DNA from: Rhizopus sp. PT2906
Taxonomy: Eukaryota; Mucoromycota; Mucoromycetes; Mucorales; Rhizopodaceae
DNA length: 64,000 nucleotides
NCBI GenBank assembly: GCA_025529335.1
Contig: JAMYHX010000050.1
Span: forward strand, 1 to 64,000
Direction of reading: 5' to 3'
The notes under the pieces are model-generated. The model was not told the DNA's origin. It did no database searches and saw nothing but the letters and a program-made list of their open reading frames with translations. Position 1 is the stretch's first letter. Each line of letters begins with the position of its first letter. Positions 34,153-49,523 of this stretch are shown here, one piece after another. A program made the position numbers and the translations under genes.

Positions 34153-36618
34153 ATGGCACAAGCATATGATCTGGACAAGCAACCTTCGCCTCAAGAAGCA
34201 GAATACCTCGTCAAGAGGCTTTCTTCTGGCTTTAGCCTGTCAGAATATACAAACCAACCACTAACACCTATGGATGACAAATCCTTAAAAATCACTACAT
34301 TCTCTCTTCAACGATACTTGAAAGTAAAAAAAAAAAATAGCAATTCTTTAACTGAATGACTATTTCTGACACACCATTTAGGAAAAGGATTTTGCAACTG
34401 AATTTCTGGAAAGAGGAAGTCTTGCTTCTTTATGCGAAATCATTCGAAACTCAAGTGGAAACACATTAGCTTATGCTCTCAACTCATTTCTCTCCTTAAT
34501 GGAGCATAACTCTGGCTGGGAAACACTCGATGACGACTTTGTTGCCATCATCACCCATATTGTAGTCACTCAACCTTTATCGACAATTGCACGTCCTGCC
34601 ATAGCTATTCTCGAAAAACTCGTATGCGCCAACAAGAATACAGAAGGAGAAACAAAACCAGCCATCGACTGCTTCGGATACCCTACAATTCACAGAGCAA
34701 TGCAAAGGGAGCCTGACTTGATAAAGACACTTGTCGAGCGATTGTTGAGTCCAGAATACTTGTTATCAACAGCAAGCTTATCTCTACTAATAGCCATGTT
34801 AAGGCACGTCACAGATGAGTATCGAAGTGAGCTGTCAAATACGTTTGAAAAATCTAATTTAAAAAAGAATGTCTTGGTACGTTTTTTGATGTTTAATCTT
34901 TGATGCTGTTCTGACGATAGATATAATTTAGAGGTTGATGAAGAATCACCCTACGGATACATTAAAGCTCATGATATTAGACTATCAAACTGTATATCTT
35001 CAAAATATCAACAAGCGACATAATGTGGCGGTTTCAACATATAATGCTTATCATGTCAGTATGTTAAAGGATATATGGAATGCTGCCAAAGTGGATGGCA
35101 TAGTTGTACCCGGACTCAAGAAATGGAAAAAGATTGGATTCTCGGTAAGCAAAGAGAGATAAAGATGAAGAAAGAGACTCATATCATGTCTAGTCTGAAG
35201 TTCCCCAAAGAGAATTTGGAAGAACTGGCGTATTTGGCCTTGAGGAAATGCATTCTTTTGTAATGAATAATCAGGGCTTATTTTCAAAAGTATGAAGAAA
35301 AAAAAGATAGCACAGACAATTCTTTAGCTAAACCCACTGTGTTCATAGCTAATTTTGGAACAAATTCATAGACCAGACGGAAAAAGATGTCCATTTGCAA
35401 AGGCCAGCATTGAGGTGACTGATTTATTATGTAGTCACTGGAACGTGAGTTCTTCCAGTAAGTTAGAAAGCCATTATGAATCGATAGAAGCTTAATGATT
35501 GCTCTTCTAGATACACCAGCTGTATTTCAACCGCTTATACTCGAATTTGACCATGTTCATGCTACCACACTACAAACCTTTTTCAGAATTTTTCATGACA
35601 TGGAAGCTTCCACTTATGATTTTTCCAAAGTATCAGCACTCGTACGTAGTCAGCTTCGGTCTACACTTAATAGCGATGCAGTAAAAGATGTCCAAGCGTT
35701 TGACAGGAGTATGTTTGGTACACCTTATCAAGTGATCCGTGACCGTCGACTGAAGGAATTGGAGTGGGCAGATGATTTATTAGGAAGAGATGCGATAAGG
35801 TAAAGAAAAAAGTAAAGTGATCTCGCGCCTCTAACTCATCTTGAACCAGTAATTTACGTTCACGACTTTCTAAACAATCCTACGAATTTTTGAAAAAGCA
35901 GCGAATAAGCTGCTTACTTGAAGGTGCATGGTTTCCTAGTCCGCTTGCTACTCCCAGAATGTCAGTGATAGTGAGTAATAATAATCCTTTACTATCGACT
36001 CCATCTTCTGGGTCAACATCATCAAATACTGCACTTGGTATGAATGCACCATCAACAGCCTCAGGAAAAAAATGGAGATACTATAAACTGAGTGCTTCTA
36101 AAAAATGCATCATGTATGGTGACTTTTCAGAGCGAATTGCACCTGTCTTGCGAAACTATGACAAATTACCTCACCGTATAGACCTCAGTGCAGTGCATGA
36201 AATAAGACCGATAAGAAAGTTCTCATCAGCTGGGTTCTCTCACAATACAACTGCAGCTTCCTCAACAACAGGGTCATCTATCGATCTGCTAAATGGTAGC
36301 AGTCTAAATGGCAGCAGCAGTAATACAAATCTATCATTTGCATTATACAATGACAAAAATATGCCACTAGCTGAATTCCATTGCTCTTCAGCAAAAGAAG
36401 CAGCGGAATGGAAGGATGGTTTTAGTATGCTACTGGACAATCGATTCATAAGTAAAGAAACAGCCGAACTTTTTCATACTTTAACTGAAGTAGGCGTCAA
36501 GGTAAAGCTACTTCAGATAGCGGGCGACAGAGTAGAGATCCCACATGGCGCAGTGGAAATTCCACCTGTTCCTTCTGGGCTAGGATCAGGATTTTTCTAT
36601 GATGCCATTGAATCCTGA
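34153..36618 (+). CDS. ELMO/CED-12 family protein
   Basis: ELMO proteins partner DOCK180-type Rac GEFs and link membrane signals to actin. ATG at 34153 begins MAQAYDLDKQPSPQEAEYL. Exon 2 (from 34382) reads EKDFATEFLERGSLASLCEI, armadillo-like. The ELMO domain spans about 34936-35700: DTLKLMILDYQTVYLQNINK, YNAYHVSMLKDIWNAAKVDG, KKWKKIGFS, GVFGLEEMHSFV, RCPFAKASIEVTDLLC and MEASTYDFSKVSALVRSQLR. A PH domain follows (about 35890-36480: LLEGAWFPSP, KWRYYKLSASKKCIMYG, EFHCSSAKEAAEWKDGF) and the end is Pro-rich (PHGAVEIPPVPSGLG), matching the ELMO C-terminus that contacts DOCK. About seven exons. Fungal ELMO roles are inferred from animals and Dictyostelium. Confidence 0.92.
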
Positions 36619-37151
36619 ATAAAACAAGAATTGTCACCTCTCTTTCCGTTTTTTATAGCCAAGTGCTTTTACCACATACTTGGTTGATTACACATGACAT
36701 GACATCAGCAAGCTATTGTCTCCTAGACGGTACATTAAGAGAATGTTTATCAATAGTCTATCAATAATACTCCCCCCTTCATGGCTGATAGAGCATAATA
36801 TTTCTTCATCAATGAAAAATGGATCTATTTAGGATTATTGATCAAAAAGGGGTCTAAGCAAATAAGCGCTCGCCACTTGTTAGTTCCTTTCATCAAGGTT
36901 ACATTAGGCTCATCGGCAATTCAATGCCTTTAAATCTATTCAACTGTAAACAATGTAACACTACTCAGTAGGAGATGAGATTCATCAAATGATCATCCAG
37001 TAAAAAAGCGGAGACTAAGGCCGCTTTTCCCAGATCCCTGATTTTCATTGGAAGAGTAAAGTAAAATTTTTCAGGCTTCACAATAAAAGAAATCGCTATT
37101 AAATACGCGTTAGGCTTTTTTTCCTTTTTTCTGTTTTAAACATCATTAAAC
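36619..37151. promoter_or_regulatory. Intergenic region with AHCY promoter
   Basis: About 530 bp upstream of a gene with strong codon bias. It includes a pyrimidine-rich leader (TTTTTTTCCTTTTTTCTG, about 37117-37135) directly before the ATG, as is common for highly expressed fungal genes. No specific binding site can be named. Confidence 0.45.
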
Positions 37152-38689
<1,538 letters not shown>

Positions 38690-38833
38690 AAAGCTCGGGT
38701 TATTCAATCCCTTTTTTTCCCACGCATCACTAGTCATTCTTCCTCTCCTTCTACAAATCATTTATGTTGTAAATTAAAGAAACAATAAAAACAGTTTTTG
38801 ATATTTATTGAAATGTATCAAACAGATTAAACG

Positions 38834-39796
38834 ATGGGTACTTTTGCTGCAATGGCATTTTTGGTTTTATATGTGGGCGTAAATCAAGAGTTTGTGTTGC
38901 TTTTTTTCTTTTTAATGTTTATCTTGATTACTGGAGGCACAAGTGGTTTAGGAAGACTGGCCGCTAAAAAACTCATTGAACAGGGTCATACAGTTGTCAT
39001 CACCGGTCGTTCACAGTCGACCTTAGGTGATGCTAGAAAATGGATCGTAAGAGATGCCACTCATGACCAAAATTTACTTGAGCTTGTCTTAGACTTGACT
39101 GAATTAAAGACGATAAAAGCTGCAGTGGAGAGATTAGCATCATTCAATTTGAAATGTCTTGACGTGATCATACACAACGCAGGTGGATTAACATGTCAAT
39201 TCGAGAGAGTAGGTGATGTAGAAAAAACAGTATTTATGAATGCTATTGCACCACTCTACTTGAACCAGCTACTGCTGCCGTTTATAGAGAAAAGCAACAG
39301 TCCAGCCAAAAAGATCGTATTCGTCACATCCACGCTCCACGATCCAACCGTGGTTGGAGGCAGCAGAACAGAACAATCGCGTATACCACAAGACGTGCAG
39401 ATAGAGGATCTGCAAGGAACAACTGCCAACAATTGGGACTATATGAGATATTACCGCATATCCAAATTGGCCACACTGTGGAATACATATTGCCTGTCTC
39501 GCAAATATCCACAGGTCCCTGTGATTGCTTTCTGTCCGGGTTTTGTACCTTCGACAGAGCTAAATCGTCACTCTGGCTTCATGTTGAAATTGATTATGAA
39601 ATACGTTCTACCTTGGATGAGTTTTGCAACTAGTGAACAAGAGGCTACAGATGATTATGTGTTTTATGCAACAAGTGATAATATCCAATCAGGCACATAT
39701 TACCGTAAGAGAAAGCCTGAAACAAGTTCAAAGGATTCCTTGGATGTGTCAAAACAAGAGGCATATTGGACCTTTGCCAATAATCAATTGAATTAA
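38834..39796 (+). CDS. Short-chain dehydrogenase/reductase with N-terminal membrane segment
   Basis: Single-exon gene of 320 aa. The N-terminus (MAFLVLYVGVNQEFVLLFFF) is a membrane or signal-anchor helix that runs directly into the Rossmann fold, ILITGGTSGLGRLAAKKL, the NAD(P) glycine motif TGGxxGLG. Further SDR features are VIIHNAGG, a Ser in VFVTSTLHD and the catalytic YRISK (Y-x-x-x-K), with CPGFVPSTELNRH after it. This resembles retinol-dehydrogenase/WWOX-type SDRs. A second hydrophobic patch (FMLKLIMKYVLPWMSFA) may add membrane contact. The gene is 144 bp downstream of AHCY on the same strand. Substrate cannot be predicted. Confidence 0.88.
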   Translation: MGTFAAMAFLVLYVGVNQEFVLLFFFLMFILITGGTSGLGRLAAKKLIEQGHTVVITGRSQSTLGDARKWIVRDATHDQNLLELVLDLTELKTIKAAVERLASFNLKCLDVIIHNAGGLTCQFERVGDVEKTVFMNAIAPLYLNQLLLPFIEKSNSPAKKIVFVTSTLHDPTVVGGSRTEQSRIPQDVQIEDLQGTTANNWDYMRYYRISKLATLWNTYCLSRKYPQVPVIAFCPGFVPSTELNRHSGFMLKLIMKYVLPWMSFATSEQEATDDYVFYATSDNIQSGTYYRKRKPETSSKDSLDVSKQEAYWTFANNQLN

Positions 39797-39923
39797 AACA
39801 GTCCTTTTTATTTTCATTTAAAATGCAACATTCAAATGGATGCCAAAAAGACACAAAAGATGTTCTATAAACACAATTAGCAACTTTTAGTCTTTCCCCT
39901 TTCCTTTTCTCTATATCCACTTA

Positions 39924-40522
39924 CTATTTCTTCTTGGAGACACCAACGGTACGTCCACGACGACCGGTAGTCTTGGTGTGTTGACCACGGACACGAACAC
40001 CCCAGAAGTGACGAAGACCACGGTGAGCACGGATCTTCTTTAAGCGTTCAAGATCTTCACGGTACTTGGTGTCAAGAACGTTGGAGATGACTTGAGTAGA
40101 CTTGCCGTCAACAATATCCTTTTGTCTGTTAAGGAACCAAGTAGGGATCTTGTATTGAGTGGGGTTTTGGAGAACAGTGACGATACGTTCCAATTCTTCG
40201 CTAGAAAGTTCACCAGCTCTCTTGGTAAGATCAACATCGGCCTTCTTGCAGGCAATGTTGGCGAAACGACGACCAACACCCTTGATGGAAGTCAAAGCAA
40301 TTTGAATCTTGACACGACCGTCAACGTTGGTGTTCAAAAGACGGAGAATGTGTTGGAACTGTTAATTAGACAAAGATTTAGTTTTTTCTATTGACATTTC
40401 TAAAGTACACAATAACATACGTGATTTTTCTCGGGGACGACAAGAGACTAAACAATAATAAACGTCGTTAGTTCATCCATCCATAATCTATCATCCATCC
40501 TCTCTATATTCTATCGTACCAT
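39924..40522 (-). CDS. RPS18: 40S ribosomal protein S18 (uS13), 154 aa
   Basis: Component of the head of the small cytosolic ribosomal subunit. The coding exons are the ATG alone (40522-40520), then 40447-40421 (SLVVPEKNH), then 40358-39924, totalling 465 nt. The sequence continues [40 protein letters not shown] and ends [18 protein letters not shown], all diagnostic of uS13. The start is supported by ACC-ATG followed directly by donor GTACGA, because no other upstream ATG joins the conserved SLVVPEK. Codon use is highly biased, as expected. It shares a 258-bp divergent promoter with the mitoribosomal gene. Confidence 0.97.
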
Positions 40523-40780
40523 GGTCTATCAAGATTGCAACGAAAAGGAAGGAACTATGCCCGTTGCGTGAAGCTTCTTTGACCTTATTCTCCCCCCACA
40601 CACTCTCGTTACCATGGCATATAAAAAAAAAGCAGGAGCTTCTGCCATTTCCGGACCGAACATGGTCCGCCTGTAGTGAAGCACATTTATTGCACCCCCC
40701 AGGACGCACCCGCCAGGGGTGGCTTATGTGAATCAAAACTTCCAAGGGCCATTGTCTCTTTTTCCCTCTTTCCTTACACT
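40523..40780. promoter_or_regulatory. Bidirectional promoter shared by RPS18 and mS38 genes
   Basis: Only 258 bp separate the two start codons. The centre holds an inverted repeat GGACCGAACATGGTCC (about 40652-40667), and about 30 bp further a C-rich block with CACCC and its inverse GGGGTGG (GCACCCCCCAGG... CGCACCCGCCAGGGGTGG, about 40692-40722). An ATAAAAAAAA element near 40620 could act as a TATA box for the minus strand. CACCC-type sites recall Rap1-like ribosomal promoter elements, but the binding factor here is unknown. Confidence 0.55.
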
Positions 40781-41211
40781 ATGCTGTCAAGAGTGCTCTC
40801 TGGTCATTCATTTTTACATATTGTTCGTAGAGCAATCATTCCCACATGGGCTGGAAATACACAACGCGCTGTTTCTACTCTTCCTACAGTTCACAACGCA
40901 CAAAGCATGCAACTATTGGGTCACAGTAAGCATGAGCCTGTGTTTGAGCAAATATGCTTCACAAACTAATTGTGCATTCATTAGACGTCAAAGAAACTAA
41001 AGCTGCTGCCAGTATTTCGGATTATGTTTCTCGTCTTCGCCCATTTTCTGCACCACCAGCTCCTCAACCTATCACCACACCCCTTACCGGCGTTGAAGAA
41101 CAACTAGAGTTGACAAGTGTACTTAGAAAACGTCGTTTGAAGATGAACAAGCACAAACATAAAAAATTAAGAAAGAGAACTCGTGCCTTGAGAAAGAGAC
41201 TCGGTAAATAA
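40781..41211 (+). CDS. Mitochondrial small ribosomal subunit protein mS38 (COX24/AURKAIP1-like)
   Basis: Two exons (40781-40925 and 40985-41211) give 123 aa. The N-terminus MLSRVLSGHSFLHIVRRAII is a basic amphipathic mitochondrial presequence. The C-terminus, RKRRLKMNKHKHKKLRKRTR followed by ALRKRLGK, is the very basic DUF1713/mS38 domain found in yeast Cox24 and human AURKAIP1. In yeast the protein affects mitochondrial translation, notably of COX mRNAs. The first exon ends CAC A|GTAAGC, joining into GHNVKETK. Divergent from RPS18. Confidence 0.9.
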
Positions 41212-41347
41212 GCATAGATAAAAAGAAGAGAATGACGACTATGTAAAGAAAGTAAAGAAAGAGAAACAGCATAGACCAGAATTGTAATATATTTTATTAT
41301 TAAAGAAAAAGGAATTCCTACACTCGATCTTTTCTTTATAATTAGTT

Positions 41348-43380
<2,033 letters not shown>

Positions 43381-45207
43381 GAGTAGATTCTAAAGAGGGA
43401 AAGAAAGAAGATGGAAGAAACGATGACAATTTATAGCTAATTTTAGGAAAAAAGGAGAGAGTGTGGATCTATTACTTTATCACTTTGGTCATTTCAAGAC
43501 CTGTTATAAAGGAGGCATTGAGTTCCTCTTTTTTCATTTACAAATGACGCACACGCGGTAGTAAAGTGATGAACCATATCGGTGTTTCCGTAAATAAATA
43601 AAATTGCATTCCACACATGCGCCCAATGCTCAGATCACTAATTACTGCAAAGTCATATGCAAACCGAGAATTCAGGAACACTCCTATGCTCGGTAATGGA
43701 TTACATCAATTATAAAGTATGATAAACCAACCATCGTAACCGGTTGTTCAATGTCAGGAACACAATACATCCGTGTGTTTAGTTGTGTTGCATATCAACC
43801 GTAACAATGGGAACTAAAACTATGCGATACGTGCACTTTTTTTTGCATAAATTAAAACCAGCTCCTAAAAATGAATACAAAAGCAAAAAAAATCTTTGTC
43901 GCACAATGCTTGATCTACAAGGAGCTACCTAGCTATCTTAATCCTCTTCTTGCCCCCTTTTTTACATCACTCAAAGAGTTTTACCGCATATAATGCTTTT
44001 ATAACTACGAAACATAATTATGTTGTCAATGAATATGATAGAGATCATGAACTGCCTTGTGAACACTATGAAACCTTGAGCTCGCACATATAGCATCATC
44101 TTATTATGCCTCGTGAGAGAGTGAGTGTAGGAAAAAAAAATGCAGACGTTATATGAAAGAGGCTATTGTACCTACGTCAGGAATCAGCCGTGGTTTTTAA
44201 ACCGAGATTTGAGGGCATCCTGGGTGCAAAACGATTAAATACTTTTGCACACTGTAAAGACGACCTACGCAATATAGAAGGGGTCTTTATACTTTTAAAC
44301 AGCATCAAATAACTGACGTATTTTTCTCTGAAGCACATTAAAAGTCATCTTGGAATATGATTAATGAATCTAAACTGCTGTTCATGATCATTCAATGACT
44401 GTAGCAAAAGATGAAACATGACAAAAAACCTCGTTTAGGATACCTTGATCTGCCTCATGCTCTATTAACCTGACAAGCAATGTCTATATCAGTAATGAAC
44501 CATCTGAGCATGATAGAGAAGTACAAAGTCTTGTTAAATGGAAAAGAACAAAAAGATACACTATATGACTTGGGGAGTATCCAGGCAGTTGGTAAATTAA
44601 TTCATGCAACAAGAATAAGGTAACACTTATTAATATAAGTATTTGCATTTGTGCGTACCTTACACACAATAGCAATTTAATCCTGTGTACGCCTTGGACG
44701 CATACAAGGTTCTTTCTCTCTCTCACAGTGTTTCTTACTCATTTGAGTGGTGTACAAGCAAGTCATGTGCACACACATCCAAGATTATGGTCGTTGGATT
44801 CATATTTGGCTCCTTTATAAGACATGGTAAATGATAGATTCAAACAAAGGAGTGACTTTTTAGGTGTAATTCATGACATAAATGGGCCAAAACTCTAAAC
44901 TGTTTGTTTTTTAATGAAGTAGGAATGCAAATTAGTTCTCAATGCTACAGTCAATGAATGAATTGAACAGCCTGTTCATCATACTTTCTAATGCATTACA
45001 CACACACATCGATGTCACTTGAGTTTGTGACTATAGTCGCATTGAATTTATGACTACCAGAAATGACTAGGAGAATCCTGCGGTAATCTGACCAGATGCT
45101 TTAACTTTATTTAGTCAATGCTTATCGAATAAAATCAAAGCTCTTGGTAAAATTATATTTTTTCTTTCTTCCCTCCTTTCTTTGCCAAACTTTTACTCAT
45201 TTCGAAC
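43381..45207. other. Intergenic, 1.8 kb, no gene seen
   Basis: Divergent spacer between the GH47 and GPI-PLD-like genes. A minus-strand ORF at 44484-44726 (Leu-rich, cysteine-containing) has no domain and looks like chance. AT-rich throughout, with no recognisable tRNA or repeat family. Confidence 0.4.
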
Positions 45208-48178
45208 ATGGCCATTCCTTTCTGGTTTCTTTTCATGTTGCTGCAATCTTGGACCTTGGTAGATTCTTGCGGAATGTAATATGGTATTAATAAGAAAAGT
45301 GATTTCATTGGTCCCTTATATCCATATACTTTTCTTTTTTATTAGTGCCGTCCATAATGAAGTGACTTATCAAGCCTTAAATCGATTTAAGCCTGAGAAT
45401 GAGTTATATCAAACATATAAACAGACAGCCCTTGATTCCCCTGGATATTCACAGGCAGGTTCTTTTTTCCCTGACTGGTAATAAGCAATAATAAAAACAT
45501 TGAGTAAACATTAATAACCCTTTAAAGGGGATACAACTGTCTTGGTTATAATCAACAGTCAGAAGACGGTAAGGCACACAAGAAAAAGAAAAAATATGCA
45601 AGGAACTCATGATGCTTTTATAATAAGCGCATTGGCCAACGTTTATAAAGACAGCAGTGAATTATGTTCGAGAAGTATACCCTAAATCCGAATTCCATAA
45701 TAACCCTCATGTGAAGGTATGTGTCATGATTGCTTTTTTTTTTTTAAGAGATATGAACTGTGGACGACTGATTTGATGATAAGGGGCTGATATCATTCAT
45801 CCTATCTACCATGTCTCATGGTATGGCAGATGTCAAATGGCATAGTCTAGGCGGGCTGTCAGATTACTTCATCGTAGCCCTGGCAAATTCAGATTTTCAT
45901 GGAAATTTTGAAGAGGCACATATGGCTGCCGACACAGGTGGAGAGTTTACATTACGGCACTCGAGTCGGCTATCTTATTTAAATGAGACGTGGAAGGTTC
46001 CCACGAGGGATTTGGTTGAGATATATAAAAGATTATACATAGATTCTTCTGTAAAGATACCCTCAGAGAAACACATACAATATTGTATGACAGCTGCTTA
46101 TGCAGCTGCACAAATAAATGCCGAATTTGGACAATGGATGTTTGGCGTCTATGGCGCAAGGAGTCCGTTTTTAGTAGAAGAATTGTACGATTACTATAGA
46201 GGAGGTATGGGCTCAAGAATACACTTGATTTGATATATTAATGCTTGTGAGTCATTCAGGTATACATGACATGTCAAAAAGCGTATCTGAATGCTATTCG
46301 CAAATGATCGATGGCTTTGAATATGGTATAGCGCATGGTCAACCAGACGTTCTCTGCGCTAGTTATTTCAACACACTGAGAGACCAAAGCAGCACACCCC
46401 AGCCACGGTGTTTGCATAACACGATAAAGCAGCTTAAAGACAATAGCAGGATAGAAACAGAATATGACCCAGCCACAGGTGTCCTGACGCTAACAACAGC
46501 AATGAAAAATAGTGATCGTCAAGAGGAAAGTCAGCATGGTACTCCCATCATTGTAACACAAAGCATGTATCAGGCCATGCTTCAAGCGCCCTTCGTCCGT
46601 CTATTTCCCTCTCACTGCACATCACTGGAAGATTTAGTCACTTTGACCATTCCGTCCTGGCCGTCTGGAGTAGGTCATCAGACTGTGCTTGGGGACTTTG
46701 GTGCCACTGGACAGCTTGACACAGCGATTTCAGCCCCCTATCATGACAAGGCAGGAGCCGTTTTTATTGTCAACAGTACTGTCCAGAGATCGCTTTCTGG
46801 TACTCAGCAGGACCTGACTAAACTAACCGAGACTGTTCTGGCTGGGAAAGAAGGAACTTTTGGATGGGCTATGGTCACGGTTGATTTCAATCAGGATGGC
46901 GTTGATGATTTAGCCGTTGCCTGCCCCACGGAGAATGGAGGGCAGGTGTTCATCTATTTTGGACAACAAGGGATTGGTCTCTCCGAAGAACCCAGCGTTC
47001 AGATTGAACTTCCGTTTCAAGGCACCGTATTGGCTGCTATCGACATAGACCAAGATGGACATCTTGATTTAGTAATCGGGTGCCCCCTCTGTCCTTCTAA
47101 TGATTATCTTCAGGTAAAAAAAAAGAGAGAGAGAGAGAGAAAAACAAGTCTATATGCATCCTACATGCAACAAAGCCACTAATACAAGTTTATTTTTTTA
47201 GTCAGGGATTGTGTACATTTTTAAAAGCCGACGTGATTATGCTTCAGTTCTTGTACAACCTGACATCACCATCGAGAATCCTAATATGGATCCAGCCTCT
47301 TACGACCATTTTGGGGAAACGATTTTACTTGTGAAAAATATGTTGATAATCTCTGCACCAGGATATAGTCAAGGCAGCAAACAAAGAGTAGGCAAGATAT
47401 ATGCATTTGATAGAACCAATCAACTGAAATGGACGATGGTTGGTGTAAGGGAGTTTCAGCAATTTGGAAGGTAATACGCTTGAAAGTCGGAATCGCACGT
47501 TTCCGCCACAAAACTTGTGATCTCGCTTTTAAAGTTTAGTGTCGTACTAATCTCAACCTGTTTTTGTTGTGTAGAGCGATGGTGACTGATAACAGAGATG
47601 TTCTGGCGATATCCAGTCCTTCTGAAGTATATATTAATAGAAGGAAGATGCATTGAGTGATATATTGAAAAGTTGAATAGGGAACCATGATTGGATTTCA
47701 GAGATATTGGCAAGCAGGTACAGTGAGAATATATGATTTAGACAAGTTATTATCATCAAATCAAGCAGTTGATATGGAATATGGATTGATAAAGACGTTA
47801 AAGGGAAGAACAGATGCAGGCCATTTAGGACAATCTTTATCTATTGTCAATCAAGAATTATGGGTGGGTGAACCAATGTCTGAAAAAGGTAATAGATAAA
47901 CAATTAAAAAAACAAGCTTAAATTGATTATATATAAAAAGAGAAAGGAAGGGTTTATAAATGGCAACTATTGAATGATCGATTAGAATGCATAAGGAACA
48001 ATAAAGGACTGGTAAATATACAAAAAAAAAAGGAGTTCTCGGCTGGCTTTGTTGTTGTGTGCCTGAAGTAATATAATCAAAATTAAAATATTAGGCACGG
48101 TTTGGTTCTCAGATTGGTATAGCAGGTAATAAAGCGACCTGTATCACCTCACAAAGATATGGCCAAAACGCAAGGTAA
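45208..48178 (+). CDS. GPI-specific phospholipase D-like protein (zinc-dependent PLC fold + FG-GAP repeats)
   Basis: GPLD1-like enzymes hydrolyse the inositol-phosphate bond of GPI anchors. ATG at 45208, signal peptide MAIPFWFLFMLLQSWTLVDS, then CGIAVHNEVTYQALNRF as in GPLD1. Zn-binding core: GYNCLGYN, AHWPTFIKTAVNYVREVYP, LSTMSHGMADVKWHSLGGLS, DFHGNFEEAHMAADTGGEFT (His/Asp ligands present) and SPFLVEELYDYYRGG. FG-GAP/beta-propeller repeats follow: QTVLGDFGATGQLDTAISAP, FNQDGVDDLAVACP, DIDQDGHLDLVIGCP (Ca-binding DxDxDG loops), GIVYIFKSR and AGTVRIYDLD, ending SQRYGQNAR. Ten or so exons with short introns. Secretory or cell-surface location inferred from the signal peptide. Splice sites near 47500-47700 and 47890-48090 are provisional. 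Confidence 0.88.
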
Positions 48179-48502
48179 ACAAAACAAAAACAAAAGTAAA
48201 CAAGTTTCTAATAAGCAAAAAAAAATAAAAAAGATATTCGGGTGCTGTTCATTTTATAAATCATTGATAAAAAAAAAAGACAAGACTTGACTGAAGCTTA
48301 AAATAATAAAAAATTTTTTGCCCTGGACTCATTGCATGACGGGCCTATAAAAAAATATTTTCCTGTTATTTTTTAAAGCTCATCATTTTCTTTTACTTTC
48401 TTTCTTTTTCTATATTTATTTATAGTTTCTTTTTTTTCCTGAAACAAAAGAGAGGGGAAAATATAATAGAAGAGAGGAGAGACAGAGAGAGAGAGAGAGG
48501 AC
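48179..48502. promoter_or_regulatory. Intergenic spacer with A-rich and GA-repeat leader
   Basis: About 320 bp upstream of the zinc-finger gene. It contains several A-runs and a purine-rich leader ending in a GA repeat (GAGAGAGAGAGAGAGG, about 48485-48500) directly before ATG. No ORF recognised. Confidence 0.45.
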
Positions 48503-49523
48503 ATGTCATCAAAGAAAAAGACAACAACAACAACAACAACAACAACAGCAGCAACTACCACTCCTACTACTACTACTTCTACAACGACGACGACGACTAC
48601 TACTACTACGGCGACAGCAGCGACAAGAACACGACGTAATGAACCCAAAATATTTAGATGTACTGGATATGGTGATTGCAATATGGTTTTCTCTAGAAGT
48701 GAACATTTAGCAAGACATGCTAGGAAGCATACTGGAGAGGTATAATATATATATATATAAAGACAGGAGAGAAAAACTAAAATATAATGAATAGAAACCC
48801 TATAAATGTATTGTACCTAATTGTGATCGTACATTTAGTCGTATTGATAACATGATGCAGCATACACATACACATAATCGTAACAGAAAGAAAGGATTTC
48901 AAGAAAAGAAACCTTCCGTACCTGACGACAATATGATGGTGAATGTACCACCAAGGTCACCTAAAATCGAATTTCAGCAGCCATTTAATAATTTACCTCC
49001 TTACGAACAACGGCCACTTCTGCCACCACCATTACCCGTTCAGGAACATTATTATCATTATCCCCCTTTACTTCCTCCCCCGCCTCCCTCTGTGTTAGCT
49101 CCACAGGGGCCTTATCCATGGCCATATCCTTCACCTCCAAATACATCCGCTTCTTTTGTTGAACAAAAAAAGATGGACTCGCCTAAAAAACCACTTTTTC
49201 AAAAATTGGATTCAAACAGTACACGATGTATTGAGCTATCAACACCTATTCAGCAATTAAATGATGAAACATCAGACACCACAGACGATGAACGTATGTC
49301 ACCCATGACAGATGACACTACAACCACTGTGATCACAGCGGATGAATATGAAGCCCTTCAAGGGTTCGGACAATTCTGCACTAAGCCTAGAGAATATAAA
49401 GAAATACCCGTTAGATGCATTCGGTTCTTACCCTCACAAGTCTATGCTTTCCGTCAGCAAGTCGATCTGGTTCAAGAATCTTTTTCAAGAAGAACGGCTG
49501 GTACTACTTTTTATTCTGGTTGA
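48503..49523 (+). CDS. C2H2 zinc-finger transcription factor with poly-Thr N-terminus, 321 aa
   Basis: Two exons (48503-48739 and 48795-49523). The N-terminus is an almost pure Thr tract (about residues 7-43) encoded by mixed ACA, ACT and ACG codons. Two tandem C2H2 fingers follow: [20 protein letters not shown] then [14 protein letters not shown], and [20 protein letters not shown] then HTH. The HTGEKPYKC linker and RSEHLARH helix are of the yeast Msn2/Rgm1/Usv1 type. The intron splits exactly at the linker. The remainder is Pro-rich ([19 protein letters not shown]) and acidic, suggesting an activation domain. A single nuclear regulator; target genes unknown. Confidence 0.88.

Noticed and set aside
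44484..44726. 80-codon minus-strand ORF
   Set aside because: No domain; hydrophobic and Leu-rich in a spacer, with no splice or promoter support.
48373..48681. Minus-strand Val-rich ORF opposite the poly-Thr tract
   Set aside because: It is only the complement of the ACN codon repeat of the zinc-finger gene.
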